Notes: generated by a model not told the origin, from the letters alone. A stretch of DNA of 64,000 nucleotides from Pseudomonas argentinensis (GCF_001839655.2 NZ_CP056087.1:992001-1056000); one strand, 5' to 3'. Counted from the first letter of the stretch, positions 8,970 through 21,076 are shown. Numbers and translations are program-made.

Positions 8970-9512
8970 ATGCAGAACCCAGAGAATCTGATCTGGATCG
9001 ACCTGGAAATGACCGGCCTCGATCCCGAGACGGACGTCATCATCGAAATGGCGACCATCGTCACCGATACCGAACTCAACGTGCTGGCCGAAGGCCCGGT
9101 GATCGCCGTGCACCAGAGCGACGAGCGCCTGGCGGCGATGGACGAGTGGAATACCCGCACCCACGGCGAGAGCGGCCTGACCCAGCGCGTGCGCGACAGC
9201 CGCATCAGCCAGGCCGAGGCCGAGGCGCAGACCATCGCCTTCCTGGAACAGTGGGTGCCGAAGGGCAAATCGCCGATCTGCGGCAACAGCATCGGCCAGG
9301 ATCGCCGCTTCCTCTACAAGTACATGCCAGCGCTGGAAGCCTACTTCCATTACCGCTACCTGGATGTCTCGACCCTGAAGATCCTCGCCGAGCGTTGGGC
9401 GCCTGGGGTCAAGGAAGGCTTCGTGAAGACCGGTACCCACCAGGCGCTGGACGACATCCGCGAGTCGATTGCCGAACTCCGGTACTACCGCCAGCACCTG
9501 CTCAAGGTCTGA
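8970..9512 (+). CDS. orn: Oligoribonuclease
   Basis: A 180-residue DEDDh 3'-5' exonuclease. Asp11 and Glu13 lie in [15 protein letters not shown], and later conserved Asp and His residues are in [18 protein letters not shown]. It degrades di- and short oligoribonucleotides, including pGpG from c-di-GMP breakdown, which is relevant to the PilZ and GGDEF proteins nearby. A strong Shine-Dalgarno GAGGAG precedes the ATG. Length and sequence are typical. Confidence 0.98.
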   Translation: MQNPENLIWIDLEMTGLDPETDVIIEMATIVTDTELNVLAEGPVIAVHQSDERLAAMDEWNTRTHGESGLTQRVRDSRISQAEAEAQTIAFLEQWVPKGKSPICGNSIGQDRRFLYKYMPALEAYFHYRYLDVSTLKILAERWAPGVKEGFVKTGTHQALDDIRESIAELRYYRQHLLKV

Positions 9513-9518
9513 GAGAGG

Positions 9519-9600
9519 CAGCTTTAAGCTGCGAGCCTCAAGCTGCAAGTGGAAGCGCGGGCAGGCGTGTTGACCGCTCGGGCACTGGCTTGCAGCTTAC
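9519..9600. repeat. REP-like inverted repeat (family AGCTTGAGGCTTGCAGC), copy 1
   Basis: Between the convergent orn and queG genes. The left arm reads AAGCTGCGAGCCTCAAGC and the right arm GGCTTGCAGCTTAC, able to fold into a stem-loop. Similar blocks occur at 21077..21150 and 47479..47563. Confidence 0.6.
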
Positions 9601-9610
9601 CCTTGTTGCG

Positions 9611-10678
9611 TCAGGCGCGCGCCGCGTGCTGCGCCAGCGCCCATTGCACATGCTCGCGCACCAGCTCCGACGGGTAATCGCGACGCGCCTCAAGTGCTTC
9701 CAGCACCGGGATGCTCGACGGCGCGTTGCCCAGGCCGACGGCCAGGTTGCGCAGCCAGCGCTCATACCCGGCGCGGCGCAGGGGTGAGCCCTCGGTACGG
9801 CTGAGAAACTCTTCCTCGCTCCAGCGAAACAGCTCGGCCAGCTCGGCGTTGTCCAGGCTGTGCCGCGGCTGGAAGTCGCTTTGCCCGCTGGGTTTGGCGA
9901 AGCGGTTCCAGGGGCACACCATCTGGCAGTCGTCGCAGCCGAACACCCGGTTGCCGATGGGCGCGCGCAGCTCTTCCGGGATCGGCCCCTTCAGCTCGAT
10001 GGTCAGGTAGGAGATGCAGCGCCGTGCATCCAGCACATAGGGGCCGACGAAGGCGGCGGTCGGGCAGATGTCCAGGCAGGCGCTGCAGCGCCCGCAATGT
10101 TCGCTGGCGTGGGGGGCATCTTCGGGCAGCGGGATGTCGACGAACAGCTCGCCGAGAAAGAAGTAGCTGCCGGCCTTGCGGTTGAGCACCAGGGTGTTCT
10201 TGCCGATCCAGCCGAGACCGGACTGCTCGGCAATGGCCTTTTCCAGCACCGGCGCGCTGTCGACGAAGGCGCGGTAGCCAAAGGGGCCGATGGCCTGCTG
10301 GATACGCTCGGCCAGTTGCTGGAGGCGTTTGCGGATCAGCTTGTGGTAGTCGCGTCCCAGGGCGTAACGCGACACGTAGGCTTTTTCCGGCTCCTGCAGG
10401 CGCTGGGCCATCTGCGTGTCGCCGGGCAGGTAGTCCATACGCAGCGAGACCACGCGCAGGGTACCGGGCACCAGCTCGTCGGGATGTGAACGTTTGCGGC
10501 CATGTGCGGCCATATAGTCCATCTCGCCCCCGTAGCCGGCATCCAGCCAGCGCTGCAGGTGCGCTTCGTGCTCACCCAGCTCCAGGCCGCTGATGCCCAC
10601 CTGCTGGAAGCCCAGTTCACGGCCCCAGTCCTTGATGGACTTGGCGAGGCTGGCGAGGTCGAGGGTGGCGTCGGTCAT
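9611..10678 (-). CDS. queG: Epoxyqueuosine reductase QueG
   Basis: Last step of queuosine biosynthesis: reduction of epoxyqueuosine to queuosine in tRNA, using cobalamin and two 4Fe-4S clusters. From the chosen start (MTDATLDLASLAKSI) it is 355 residues. Cluster cysteines are Cys195, 198, 201 and 205 (CGRCSACLDICP) and Cys248, 251 and 255 (CDDCQMVCPW), with Cys221 also conserved. The C-terminal 80 residues look HEAT-like. The frame stays open to 10738, but that start would overlap the divergent nnr gene, so 10678 is preferred. Confidence 0.95.
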   Translation of the reverse strand: MTDATLDLASLAKSIKDWGRELGFQQVGISGLELGEHEAHLQRWLDAGYGGEMDYMAAHGRKRSHPDELVPGTLRVVSLRMDYLPGDTQMAQRLQEPEKAYVSRYALGRDYHKLIRKRLQQLAERIQQAIGPFGYRAFVDSAPVLEKAIAEQSGLGWIGKNTLVLNRKAGSYFFLGELFVDIPLPEDAPHASEHCGRCSACLDICPTAAFVGPYVLDARRCISYLTIELKGPIPEELRAPIGNRVFGCDDCQMVCPWNRFAKPSGQSDFQPRHSLDNAELAELFRWSEEEFLSRTEGSPLRRAGYERWLRNLAVGLGNAPSSIPVLEALEARRDYPSELVREHVQWALAQHAARA

Positions 10679-10706
10679 GCTGGGCGGGAATCTGCAGTAG
10701 GCGGCG

Positions 10707-10712
10707 TATAAT
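10707..10712 (+). promoter_or_regulatory. Perfect -10 box for nnr
   Basis: TATAAT lies 25 bp before the nnr start codon, in the divergent queG/nnr gap. No good -35 hexamer is seen at 17 bp, which is common in Pseudomonas. Confidence 0.5.
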
Positions 10713-10736
10713 TCTGCCAGACATCGGAGCTCAGGC

Positions 10737-12236
10737 ATGCGGCATTCATCAGACGATTTTCCCCTCCCGCTCTACAGCGCCGCCCAGGTGCGGGCGCTGG
10801 ATGCAGCGCTGATCGCGGCCGGCACGCCCGGTTTCGAGCTGATGCAGCGCGCCGCCCATGCCATCTGGCGGGCCTTGCGCCGCGCATGGCCGGATGCCGG
10901 CACAGTGACCGTACTGACCGGGCACGGCAACAATGCCGGGGACGGTTACCTGATAGCGGCATTGGCGCAGCGCGCCGGCTGGCAGGTGCGGGTACTGGCC
11001 GTGGGTGAGCCACAGCGTTTGCAGGGCGATGCCGCCCTGGCCCGCGACGAGGCCCGCGCTGCCAGTGTCGAGGTGCTGGCCTGGCAGGCCGCTGCCGAGC
11101 CGCGAGGGGTGTTGGTCGACGCGTTGCTCGGCACCGGCCTGGCGGGCGAGGTGCGCGAGCCTTACGCAGCGGCCATCGACTGGATCAATCGCAGTGGCCG
11201 TCCGGTGCTGGCGGTGGATATTCCCTCGGGGATTTGCGCCGATACCGGGCAGGTGCTGGGCGCTGCGGTAAAGGCGCAGCTCACCGTCACCCTGATCGGC
11301 TTGAAACTCGGCCTGTATGTCGGCCCGGCGCTCGATCATGTCGGCCGTGTGGTGTTCGATGCGTTGCAGGCCGATGCCGAGATCGTCGCCAAGCAGCAAT
11401 CCGTTGCACGGCGCCTGGCGGGTGATCGTCTGCCGCAGGTGCCAGCCCGCCAGCCGACCACCCACAAGGGCCAGCTTGGCCACCTGTTGGTGGTCGGCGG
11501 CGATCAGGGCACCGGCGGCGCGGCGCTGCTCTCGGCGCAGAGCGCGCTGCGCAGCGGCGCCGGCATGGTGTCGCTGGCCACCCGCGCGGAACATATCGGC
11601 GCCGCGCAGGCCCGGCTGCCCGAGGTCATGGGCCTGGCCGTTGCCTCGGCCAATCAGTTGCACGCCCTGGCTGGCAGGATCACGGTATGGGTCGTCGGTC
11701 CGGGTCTTGGCCAGGGCGCCTGGGGCCGCAGCCTGCTGTCGGCCGCGACGGCCGCCGGCGGTGCCCAGGTATGGGATGCCGATGCGCTCAACCTGCTGGC
11801 GGCCGGTGCGGCGCATATCGCACCCGGCAGCGTGATCACTCCCCATCCCGGCGAGGCGGCACGCTTGCTGGGCATCTCGACGGCGGCACTGCAGGCGGAT
11901 CGGCCGGCAGCGGCCAGGGCGCTGGCCCAGCGCCATGACGTGGTCTGCGTACTCAAAGGGGCCGGCACCCTGGTCGCCGATCCGGCCGGGCGTCTGCTGG
12001 TGTGTGATCGCGGTCACCCGGTGATGGCCGGCGCCGGGTTGGGCGATGTACTGGCGGGCTTGATCGGTGCCCTGATCGCCCAGGGCTGCAGCGCATGGCA
12101 GGCAGCCTGCCTGGGGGTATGGGTGCACGCCGGCGCGGGTGAGTCATTGGCACATAAAGGAAATGGTCTGGCGGCGGGCGATCTGTGCGACGCTATCCGT
12201 CATTTGCTACAGGAGCGAGCCGCTTGTCGGAAATAG
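10737..12236 (+). CDS. nnr: Bifunctional NAD(P)H-hydrate epimerase / ADP-dependent dehydratase
   Basis: A 499-residue fusion that repairs hydrated NADH and NADPH. The YjeF-N epimerase domain is about residues 10 to 215, with [11 protein letters not shown] as its nucleotide motif. The C-terminal ribokinase-like dehydratase domain is about 230 to 490, with GPGLG near 320, the TPHPGE motif near 365 and [10 protein letters not shown] near 430. It begins the nnr-tsaE-amiB-mutL series, and its last 13 bp overlap tsaE. Confidence 0.96.
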   Translation: MRHSSDDFPLPLYSAAQVRALDAALIAAGTPGFELMQRAAHAIWRALRRAWPDAGTVTVLTGHGNNAGDGYLIAALAQRAGWQVRVLAVGEPQRLQGDAALARDEARAASVEVLAWQAAAEPRGVLVDALLGTGLAGEVREPYAAAIDWINRSGRPVLAVDIPSGICADTGQVLGAAVKAQLTVTLIGLKLGLYVGPALDHVGRVVFDALQADAEIVAKQQSVARRLAGDRLPQVPARQPTTHKGQLGHLLVVGGDQGTGGAALLSAQSALRSGAGMVSLATRAEHIGAAQARLPEVMGLAVASANQLHALAGRITVWVVGPGLGQGAWGRSLLSAATAAGGAQVWDADALNLLAAGAAHIAPGSVITPHPGEAARLLGISTAALQADRPAAARALAQRHDVVCVLKGAGTLVADPAGRLLVCDRGHPVMAGAGLGDVLAGLIGALIAQGCSAWQAACLGVWVHAGAGESLAHKGNGLAAGDLCDAIRHLLQERAACRK

Positions 12237-12691
12237 AACTGTTCGCCGCCGATGAAGACGCCATGCTGGCGCTCGGCGCGCGCATTGCCGTTGCCACCGG
12301 TGGGCGCGGCGTGATTTACCTGGAAGGCGATCTGGGCGCCGGCAAGACCACGCTGTCACGGGGCATCCTGCAAGGCCTCGGCCACCGTGGCGCGGTGAAA
12401 AGCCCCACCTTCACCCTGGTCGAGCCCTACGAGATCGGCGAGGTTCGCGCCTTCCATTTCGACCTCTATCGCCTGGTCGATCCCGAGGAGCTGGAGTTTC
12501 TCGGCATTCGCGATTACTTCGAGGGCGACGCCCTGTGCCTGATCGAGTGGCCCCAGCGCGGTGCCGGCGTTTTGCCAAAGGCCGACCTTGACATTACCAT
12601 TAGCCCGCGAGCGGGTGGCCGGTCGCTGCTGTTTCGCAGTCATAGCGCGAAGGGTGAACGCTGGTGTGCCGTCTTGGCACCCGGAGCATGA
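12224..12691 (+). CDS. tsaE: tRNA threonylcarbamoyladenosine biosynthesis ATPase TsaE
   Basis: Subunit of the TsaBDE complex that makes t6A37 in ANN-decoding tRNAs. The start is probably TTG at 12224, preceded by AGGAG with 8-bp spacing, giving 155 residues ([13 protein letters not shown]...). The longer frame from 12185 lies wholly inside nnr and is less likely. The Walker A motif is [14 protein letters not shown] (about 31 to 44). A conserved [18 protein letters not shown] segment follows, then LIEWPQRG. Its stop overlaps the amiB ATG as ATGA. Confidence 0.94.
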   Translation: MSEIELFAADEDAMLALGARIAVATGGRGVIYLEGDLGAGKTTLSRGILQGLGHRGAVKSPTFTLVEPYEIGEVRAFHFDLYRLVDPEELEFLGIRDYFEGDALCLIEWPQRGAGVLPKADLDITISPRAGGRSLLFRSHSAKGERWCAVLAPGA

Positions 12692-14130
12692 ACGATAGAG
12701 TGGGGGCGGGTATGCGCATAGGCGCGCGAATGATCGCGGTCGGGCTGATGTTGGCGGCCATGGCTGCCGATGTGTGGGCCGCGTCGGATGTGCGCAGTGT
12801 TCGCCTGTGGCGCGCACCGGACAACACGCGCCTGGTCTTCGATCTGTCCGGCCCGGTGCAGCACAGCGTCTTCACCCTGACGGCGCCGGATCGCATCGTC
12901 ATCGACATCAGCGGGGCCAAGCTGGTCACCTCGCTGGACAAGCTCGCCCTGAGCAACACGCCGATCACCGCCGTGCGCTCGGCGCAGCGCACGCCGGACG
13001 ACCTGCGGGTGGTCATCGACCTGTCGGCCCAGGTCACGCCCAAGAGCTTCACCCTGGCGCCCAATCAGCAGTACGGCAACCGCCTGGTGGTCGACCTGTT
13101 CGATCAGGCCTCGGACGCGGCGCCCAGCCTGCCGTCCACCACCACCGCCAGCGCGCCGCCGGTGCCCGTTACGCCGACCCAGGCGCCGCCCAAGCTGGCA
13201 CCGGTGCCCGGCGGCAAGCGCGATATCGTGATCGCCATCGACGCCGGTCATGGTGGCGAGGACCCGGGTGCACTGGGCCCGACCAAGGGCCAGTTCGAGA
13301 AGAACGTGACCCTGTCCATCGCCAAGGAGCTGCAACGCCAGATCAACGCCCAGAAGGGTTTCCGGGGCGAGCTGGTGCGCACCGGCGACTATTTCATTCC
13401 GCTACGCAAGCGTACCGAGATCGCCCGCAAGAAGGGCGCCGATCTGTTCGTTTCCATTCACGCCGATGCGGCGCCACGGGCGGCGGCCTTCGGCGCCTCG
13501 GTGTATGCGCTGTCCGATCGTGGCGCCACCTCGGAAACCGCGCGCTGGCTGGCCGACGCCGAAAACCAGTCCGACCTGATCGGCGGTGCCGGCAACGTCA
13601 GCCTCGAAGACAAGGACCGCATGCTCGCCGGCGTGCTGCTCGACCTGTCGATGACCGCGTCGCTGTCGTCCAGCCTCAACGTCGGGCAGAAGGTGCTCGG
13701 CCAGATGGGCCAGGTCACGCCGCTGCACAAGCGCCGCGTCGAACAGGCCGGCTTCATGGTGCTGAAGTCGCCGGACATTCCGTCGATCCTGGTGGAGACC
13801 GGCTTCATCTCCAACCCCAGCGAGGCGCGCAAGCTGCATTCGGCCAGTCACCAGCAGAACCTGTCGCGCTCCATCGTCACTGGCGTGAAACAGTTCTTCG
13901 AACAGAATCCGCCGCCCGGCACCTATATCGCCTGGCTGCGCGACAACGGCAAGATCGCCCAGGGGCCCCGTGAGCACGTGGTCGCCTCCGGCGAAAGCCT
14001 GGCGCTGATCGCCCAGCGCTACCAGGTCAGTCTGGCCAATCTGCGCAGTGCCAACTCGTTGAAGTCCGATGTGATCAAGGTCGGCCAGACGCTGCACATC
14101 CCGGCGACCTCGCTGGCTGCCCAGCCATGA
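12688..14130 (+). CDS. amiB: N-acetylmuramoyl-L-alanine amidase (AmiB type)
   Basis: Periplasmic zinc amidase that cuts septal peptidoglycan. From the ATG at 12688 (ATGA overlap with tsaE) it is 480 residues. An internal ATG at 12712 gives a tighter signal peptide ([19 protein letters not shown], cut near VWA-AS). Domains in order: AMIN (about 35 to 135), Pro/Ala linker, Amidase_3 (about 180 to 405; [16 protein letters not shown] with the zinc His, later a second zinc His in FVSIHADA, and LVETGFISN with the catalytic Glu), and a C-terminal LysM ([19 protein letters not shown]). Its stop overlaps mutL by 4 bp. Confidence 0.96.
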   Translation: MNDRVGAGMRIGARMIAVGLMLAAMAADVWAASDVRSVRLWRAPDNTRLVFDLSGPVQHSVFTLTAPDRIVIDISGAKLVTSLDKLALSNTPITAVRSAQRTPDDLRVVIDLSAQVTPKSFTLAPNQQYGNRLVVDLFDQASDAAPSLPSTTTASAPPVPVTPTQAPPKLAPVPGGKRDIVIAIDAGHGGEDPGALGPTKGQFEKNVTLSIAKELQRQINAQKGFRGELVRTGDYFIPLRKRTEIARKKGADLFVSIHADAAPRAAAFGASVYALSDRGATSETARWLADAENQSDLIGGAGNVSLEDKDRMLAGVLLDLSMTASLSSSLNVGQKVLGQMGQVTPLHKRRVEQAGFMVLKSPDIPSILVETGFISNPSEARKLHSASHQQNLSRSIVTGVKQFFEQNPPPGTYIAWLRDNGKIAQGPREHVVASGESLALIAQRYQVSLANLRSANSLKSDVIKVGQTLHIPATSLAAQP

Positions 14131-16001
14131 GCGAAATGGCTCGTATCCAGCTGCTCAGCCCGCGGCTGGCGAACCAGATTGCCGCCGGTGAGGTGGTCGA
14201 GCGCCCGGCATCGGTGGCCAAGGAGCTGCTGGAGAACAGCCTGGACTCCGGCGCCAGGCGTATCGAAGTGGATGTCGAACAGGGCGGCGTGAAGCTGTTG
14301 CGCGTGCGTGACGATGGTCGCGGCATCGCCGCCGATGACCTGCCGCTGGCCCTGGCGCGGCATGCCACCAGCAAGATTCGCGAGCTCGAGGATCTCGAGC
14401 AGGTGATGAGCATGGGCTTCAGGGGTGAGGCCCTGGCGTCGATCAGTTCGGTGGCCCGGCTGACGCTGACCTCGCGTACCGCCGGTGCCGACCAGGCCTG
14501 GCAGGTGGAAACCGAAGGCCGCGAGATGCAGCCGCGGGTTCAGCCGGCGGCCCACCCGGTCGGTACCTCGGTGGAAGTGCGCGACCTGTTCTTCAATACC
14601 CCGGCGCGGCGCAAGTTCCTCAAGGCCGAGAAGACCGAGTTCGATCACCTGCAGGAAGTCATCAAGCGCCTGGCGCTGGCGCGCTTCGACGTGGCCTTCC
14701 ACCTGCGCCACAACGGCAAGAACGTCTTGACCCTCCATGAAGCCAATGATGACGTCAGCCGCGCCCGGCGTGTCGCCTCCGTATGCAGTGCCGGGTTTCT
14801 GGAGCAGGCGCTGCCCATCGATATCGATCGCAACGGTCTGCACCTGTGGGGCTGGGTGGGCTTGCCGACCTTCTCGCGCAGCCAGGCGGACCTGCAGTAT
14901 TTCTACGTGAACGGGCGCATGGTGCGCGACAAGCTGGTCGCCCACGCGGTGCGTCAGGCGTATCGCGATGTGCTGTTCAACGGTCGCCACCCGACCTTCG
15001 TGCTGTTCCTGGAGATCGACCCGACGGCGGTCGACGTCAACGTGCACCCGACCAAGCACGAAGTGCGCTTCCGGGAAGGGCGCATGGTCCACGACTTCCT
15101 GTATGGCACTCTGCACCGCGCGCTCGGTGAGGTGCGCCCCGAGGATCAACTGGCCACCCCGGCTGCCGTGGAAACCGTATTGCGGCCGACCGGCCAGGCG
15201 GCGGGCGAGTTCGGCCCCCAGGGCGAAATGGGCCTGTCCGCCAGCGTGCTCGAACGCCCCGTGGAGTCGGTCTGGCGCTCGCCGGGCGCCGGCTATCAGA
15301 GCCAGCGCAGCGAATCGTCGCTTCCCGCGGCAGAGGCCCAGGGTGTCTATCGCGAATTCTTCGCGCCGCTGCCAGGGGGCGCGGCGCCTGTCACCTTGCC
15401 GGAGCAGCAGGGCGATATCCCGCCCCTTGGCTACGCCATCGCCCAGCTCAAGGGCATCTACATTCTTGCTGAAAGCGCCCACGGCCTGGTGGTCGTCGAC
15501 ATGCACGCGGCCCATGAGCGCATCATGTACGAGCGCCTCAAGGTGGCGATGGCCAGCGAGGGGCTGCGCGGTCAGCCGCTGCTGGTGCCCGAGTCCATCG
15601 CCGTGAGTCAGCGCGAAGCGGACTGCGCCGAGGAGCACGGCCAGTGGTTCCAGAAACTGGGCTTCGAGTTGCAGCGTCTGGGGCCGGAAACCCTGGCGAT
15701 CCGGCAGATTCCGGCGCTGCTCAAGCAGGCCGAGGCGACGCGCCTGGTGGGCGACGTGCTGGCCGATCTGCTCGAGTACGGCACCAGCGACCGCATCCAG
15801 GCGCATCTCAACGAGTTGTTGGCGACCATGGCCTGTCACGGCGCCGTGCGCGCCAACCGGCGCCTGACCCTGCCGGAAATGAACGGCCTGTTGCGTGACA
15901 TGGAGCAGACCGAGCGCAGTGGCCAGTGCAACCACGGCCGGCCGACCTGGACGCAGATGAGCCTGGACCAGTTGGATAAATTGTTCCTGCGCGGCCAGTA
16001 A
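14127..16001 (+). CDS. mutL: DNA mismatch repair protein MutL
   Basis: A 624-residue GHKL ATPase. N-terminal motifs are [20 protein letters not shown] and [14 protein letters not shown] Pro/Gly/Ala-rich linker (about 335 to 430) precedes the C-terminal dimerisation domain. That domain carries [12 protein letters not shown] starting at Asp458, a form of the endonuclease motif DQHA-x2-E-x4-E with Met for Gln, as expected for a species without MutH. Translation is coupled to amiB (ATGA). A second in-frame ATG (MARIQLL) lies four codons in. A repeat element begins directly after the stop codon. Confidence 0.97.
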   Translation: MSEMARIQLLSPRLANQIAAGEVVERPASVAKELLENSLDSGARRIEVDVEQGGVKLLRVRDDGRGIAADDLPLALARHATSKIRELEDLEQVMSMGFRGEALASISSVARLTLTSRTAGADQAWQVETEGREMQPRVQPAAHPVGTSVEVRDLFFNTPARRKFLKAEKTEFDHLQEVIKRLALARFDVAFHLRHNGKNVLTLHEANDDVSRARRVASVCSAGFLEQALPIDIDRNGLHLWGWVGLPTFSRSQADLQYFYVNGRMVRDKLVAHAVRQAYRDVLFNGRHPTFVLFLEIDPTAVDVNVHPTKHEVRFREGRMVHDFLYGTLHRALGEVRPEDQLATPAAVETVLRPTGQAAGEFGPQGEMGLSASVLERPVESVWRSPGAGYQSQRSESSLPAAEAQGVYREFFAPLPGGAAPVTLPEQQGDIPPLGYAIAQLKGIYILAESAHGLVVVDMHAAHERIMYERLKVAMASEGLRGQPLLVPESIAVSQREADCAEEHGQWFQKLGFELQRLGPETLAIRQIPALLKQAEATRLVGDVLADLLEYGTSDRIQAHLNELLATMACHGAVRANRRLTLPEMNGLLRDMEQTERSGQCNHGRPTWTQMSLDQLDKLFLRGQ

Positions 16002-16188
16002 CAGGCCGTTGAAACACTACCCGCGTTGGCGATGCTGCGATAACAACGGCCTCGAGTGCGAGCCCAAGCTAGGTGCCCCCGTCAAAATGCTCATTTACAA
16101 CACCTAAACTGCGCTTTTTCGGCCGTTTTCGCGGGGCCTCCATCGGTATGTCTTGCCTGCCTCGCCCAGGTTTTTCAAAAACGGCCTG
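16002..16188. repeat. MITE-like intergenic repeat, copy A
   Basis: A 187-bp non-coding element bounded by imperfect inverted ends: CAGGCCGTTGAAA on the left and, reverse-complemented, CAGGCCGTTTTTGAAA on the right. Its interior has ACTACCCGCGTTGGCGATG and the core AATGCTCATTTACAACAC then CTAAACTGCGC. Related cores occur at 39525..39871 and 61470..61766. It starts at the base after the mutL stop and fills the mutL-miaA gap. No open frame is apparent. Confidence 0.6.
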
Positions 16189-16267
16189 GTAACCTCGGCG
16201 CCGCGCTTGCGGCAGGCGGCCCATGTCCGGAAAATGGACCGCCGTTCAGTCGAGTCGTGCCGTGCCG

Positions 16268-17595
<1,328 letters not shown>

Positions 17596-17609
17596 CCCAG
17601 GGGGTCGCA

Positions 17610-18911
17610 TTGTTCTTCGAGCGCCATGAAGGGGGTGAACGGGCCATCCTGGTTCATCTGGATAGTCAGAACACCGAGGCGAGCGAGGATCCCCAGGAGT
17701 TTCACGAACTGGCGCTTTCCGCGGGCGCCGATACCGTGGCGTTCTTCAGTGTGCCCAACAGCCGGCCCACGGCGAAGTTCCTCATCGGTAGCGGCAAGGT
17801 GGAAGAGCTGCGAGACCAGGTCAGGGCCCATGAGGCCGACCTGGTCATCTTCAATCATGTCCTTACGCCCAGTCAGGAACGTAACCTCGAGCGCATGTTC
17901 GAGTGTCGCGTACTGGATCGTACCGGGCTGATTCTCGATATCTTCGCCCAGCGCGCCCGTACCCACGAAGGCAAGCTGCAGGTCGAACTGGCTCAGCTCG
18001 ATCATATGAGCACGCGCCTGGTGCGTGGCTGGACTCACCTCGAGCGGCAGAAAGGTGGTATCGGCCTGCGCGGCCCCGGTGAAACCCAGCTGGAAACCGA
18101 CCGCCGCCTGTTGCGCGTGCGCATTCGCCAGATCAAGCAGAAGCTGGAGAAGGTGCGTAGCCAGCGTGAGCAGGCGCGCCGAGGCCGCAAGCGGGCGGAC
18201 ATCCCTTCGGTGTCCTTGGTCGGCTACACCAACGCCGGCAAGTCCACCTTGTTCAACGCCCTGACCGAATCCGAGGTCTATGCGGCGGATCAGCTGTTCG
18301 CCACCCTCGACCCGACCCTGCGCCGTCTGCAACTGGATGACCTGGGCCCGGTGGTGCTGGCCGATACCGTGGGCTTCATCCGTCACCTGCCGCACAAGCT
18401 GGTCGAGGCGTTTCGCGCCACGCTCGAGGAGTCGAGCAACTCCGACCTGCTGCTGCACGTGATCGATTCCCACGAGCCGGAGCGCGACGCCCAGATCGAA
18501 CAGGTGCTCGCGGTGCTCGGTGAGATCGGCGCCCAGGATCTGCCGGTGCTCGAGGTGTACAACAAGCTCGACCTGCTCGAAGGCGTCGAGCCGCAGATTC
18601 AGCGCAATGCCGATGGGCGTCCCGAGCGGGTCTGGCTGTCGGCGCGTGATGGCCGTGGCCTGCCCCTGCTCAAGCAGGCGGTCGCCGAGCTGCTCGGCGA
18701 CGACCTGTTCGTCGCCACGCTGCAGTTGCCGCAGCGCCTGGCGCGCTTGCGGGCGCAATTCTTTGAACTGGGCGTGGTGTTGCAGGAGTCCTATGCGGAG
18801 GACGGCAGCAGCCTGTTGCAGGTGCGTATTCCGCGGGTCGAACTCAACCGTCTGGTCAGTCGCGAGGGCCTGCAGCCACTCGAGTTCATCGAGCAACACA
18901 CTTTGCAATAA
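17610..18911 (+). CDS. hflX: Ribosome-associated GTPase HflX
   Basis: A 433-residue GTPase that splits stalled 70S ribosomes. The start is TTG at 17610 behind an AGGGGG Shine-Dalgarno. The N-terminus FFERHEGGERAILVHL matches what I recall of Pseudomonas HflX, supporting the TTG. The N-terminal ND1 domain (to about 160) is followed by a coiled region (GGIGLRGPGETQLETDRRLL onwards). The G domain has GYTNAGKSTLFN (G1), DTVGFIRHLPH (G3) and NKLD (G4). The C-terminal domain runs from about 360. Confidence 0.97.
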   Translation: MFFERHEGGERAILVHLDSQNTEASEDPQEFHELALSAGADTVAFFSVPNSRPTAKFLIGSGKVEELRDQVRAHEADLVIFNHVLTPSQERNLERMFECRVLDRTGLILDIFAQRARTHEGKLQVELAQLDHMSTRLVRGWTHLERQKGGIGLRGPGETQLETDRRLLRVRIRQIKQKLEKVRSQREQARRGRKRADIPSVSLVGYTNAGKSTLFNALTESEVYAADQLFATLDPTLRRLQLDDLGPVVLADTVGFIRHLPHKLVEAFRATLEESSNSDLLLHVIDSHEPERDAQIEQVLAVLGEIGAQDLPVLEVYNKLDLLEGVEPQIQRNADGRPERVWLSARDGRGLPLLKQAVAELLGDDLFVATLQLPQRLARLRAQFFELGVVLQESYAEDGSSLLQVRIPRVELNRLVSREGLQPLEFIEQHTLQ

Positions 18912-19008
18912 AGCCCGCAGCGGTGATTTTGCCGCTGGAAGCAGGCATTCTGTAGCATTGGTGGGCGCGCCGTTGGCGCGTCTTTGCTTTATCAGTATGG
19001 AGAGCGCT

Positions 19009-20199
19009 ATGGCTTGGAATGAGCCGGGTGGCAACTCGAATAATCAGGATCCCTGGGGTGGCGGCGGCCGTCGTGGTAACGGCGGCGGTGGTGGCGGCGA
19101 CCGCAAGGGACCACCGGATCTTGACGAAGCCTTCCGCAAGCTGCAGGACAACCTCAATGGGTTATTCGGTGGCAAGAAACGCGGCAGTGATGGTAGCGGC
19201 TCCAATAGCGGCAGGGGCGGCGGTTTCGGCCTGCTGTTCGTTGCGCTGGCCGTGGTCGGCGCCTTTTGGCTGTACAACGCCATCTACGTGGTGGACGAGC
19301 AGGAGCAGGCCGTCGTGCTGCGTTTCGGCAAGTACCACGAGACGGTCGGGCCGGGCCTGAACATCTACTTCCCGCCGATCGATCGCAAGTTTCAGGAAAA
19401 CGTCACCCGCGAGCGTGCCTACAGCAAGCAGGGGCAGATGTTGACCGAAGACGAGAACATCATCGAAGTACCCCTGACGGTTCAGTACAAGATCAGCAAC
19501 CTGCAGGATTTCGTGCTCAACGTCGACATGCCTGAAACCAGCCTGCAGCACGCCACCGACAGCGCCGTGCGCCACGTGGTGGGCTCCACCGAGATGGACC
19601 AGGTGCTGACCGAGGGCCGTGAGCAGATGGCTGGCGATGTGCGTGAGCGTCTGCAGCGCTTCCTCGACACCTACCGCACCGGTATCACCGTGACCCAGGT
19701 GAACCTGCAGAGCGCGGCGGCGCCGCGTGAAGTGCAGGAAGCCTTCGATGACGTGATCCGCGCCCGTGAAGACGAGCAGCGTGAGAAGAACCAGGCGGAA
19801 ACCTATGCCAACGGCGTGGTGCCGGAAGCCCGTGGTCAGGCCCAGCGGCTGATCGAGGATGCCAGCGGTTACCGTGACGAAGTGATCTCCCGCGCCCAGG
19901 GTGAGGCGGATCGTTTCACCGCGCTGGTGGCCGAGTACCGCAAGGCGCCGGAAGTCACTCGTGAGCGTCTGTACCTGGACACCATGCAGCAGATGATGAG
20001 CAACACCAGCAAGGTGCTGGTCACCGGCGACAAGGGGCAGAACAACCTGCTCTATCTGCCGCTGGACAAAATGATCGACAGCCGTGGCGGCAGCAGCAAT
20101 GCGTCGTCCAGCGCGGCCGGCGCCGGCGCTGCCGATCTCGGCGCACGCGTTGGTAACAACGTCGGGCAGGCAGACGTGCGTACAAGGGAGAGCCGTTGA
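19009..20199 (+). CDS. hflK: FtsH modulator subunit HflK
   Basis: A 396-residue SPFH-family membrane protein that forms the HflKC cage around the FtsH protease. The N-terminus is very Gly/Asn-rich (residues 6 to 70), then one transmembrane helix (about 72 to 95, LLFVALAVVGAFWLYNAIYV) and the SPFH domain facing the periplasm. A long Glu/Arg/Ala coiled coil covers about 250 to 320, and the tail is Ser/Ala-rich. The ATG at 19009 has a GGAG 7 bp upstream. The stop overlaps the hflC ATG as TGATG. Confidence 0.97.
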   Translation: MAWNEPGGNSNNQDPWGGGGRRGNGGGGGGDRKGPPDLDEAFRKLQDNLNGLFGGKKRGSDGSGSNSGRGGGFGLLFVALAVVGAFWLYNAIYVVDEQEQAVVLRFGKYHETVGPGLNIYFPPIDRKFQENVTRERAYSKQGQMLTEDENIIEVPLTVQYKISNLQDFVLNVDMPETSLQHATDSAVRHVVGSTEMDQVLTEGREQMAGDVRERLQRFLDTYRTGITVTQVNLQSAAAPREVQEAFDDVIRAREDEQREKNQAETYANGVVPEARGQAQRLIEDASGYRDEVISRAQGEADRFTALVAEYRKAPEVTRERLYLDTMQQMMSNTSKVLVTGDKGQNNLLYLPLDKMIDSRGGSSNASSSAAGAGAADLGARVGNNVGQADVRTRESR

Positions 20200-21068
20200 T
20201 GAGCAATAAATCACTGGTGACCCTGATCGCGGGCGTGGTGCTGGCCCTGGTGGCCTGGAGCAGCTTCTACATCGTGGCGCAGACCGAGCGGGCGGTATTG
20301 CTGCAGTTCGGGCGGATCGTCGAGGCGGACGTGCAGCCGGGTCTGCACATGAAGATTCCTTACGTCAACCAGGTGCGCAAGTTCGATGCCCGCCTGCTGA
20401 CCCTGGATACCGTCAACTCGCGCTTCCTGACCCTCGAGAAGAAGGCGCTGATGGTCGATGCCTACGCCAAGTGGCGCGTGCTGGATGCCGAGCGTTACTA
20501 CACCGCGACCTCGGGCGTGAAGCAGATCGCCGATGAGCGTCTGTCCCGTCGTCTCGAAGCATCGCTGCGTGACCAGTTCGGTAAGCGCACCCTGCACGAG
20601 TCGGTGTCCGGCGAGCGTGATGCGCTGATGGCTGACGTGACCGCCTCGCTGAACCGTGCGGCGCAGCGTGAGCTGGGTATCGAGGTGGTGGACGTTCGCG
20701 TCAAGGCCATCGACCTGCCCAAGGAAGTCAACCGCAGCGTGTTCGATCGGATGAGCTCCGAGCGTGAGCGCGAGGCCCGCGAGCACCGCGCGAAAGGCAA
20801 GGAGCTGGCGGAGGGGATTCGTGCGGATGCCGATCGTCAGCAGCGCGTGATTCTCGCCGAGGCTTATCGCCAGGCCGAGGAGCTGCGTGGTGAGGGTGAT
20901 GCCCAGGCCGCTGCCATCTACTCCAAGGCCTATGGTCAGGATCAGGAGTTCTACTCCTTCTATCGCAGCCTGAACGCCTATCGCGAGAGCTTCTCCGACA
21001 AGCGTGACGTGCTGGTGCTGGATCCGAGCAGCGATTTCTTCCGCTACCTGGAGAAATCCAAGCCATAA
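20199..21068 (+). CDS. hflC: FtsH modulator subunit HflC
   Basis: A 289-residue partner of HflK with an N-terminal membrane anchor (residues 4 to 25, SLVTLIAGVVLALVAWSSFY) and an SPFH domain starting at AQTERAVLLQFGRIV. The long helical segment SEREREAREHRAKGKELAEG is typical. The ATG at 20199 overlaps the hflK stop; a TTG one codon earlier is less likely. In PAO1 a small DUF2065 gene follows hflC. I find none here. Confidence 0.96.
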   Translation: MSNKSLVTLIAGVVLALVAWSSFYIVAQTERAVLLQFGRIVEADVQPGLHMKIPYVNQVRKFDARLLTLDTVNSRFLTLEKKALMVDAYAKWRVLDAERYYTATSGVKQIADERLSRRLEASLRDQFGKRTLHESVSGERDALMADVTASLNRAAQRELGIEVVDVRVKAIDLPKEVNRSVFDRMSSEREREAREHRAKGKELAEGIRADADRQQRVILAEAYRQAEELRGEGDAQAAAIYSKAYGQDQEFYSFYRSLNAYRESFSDKRDVLVLDPSSDFFRYLEKSKP

Positions 21069-21076
21069 CGCGGCCA

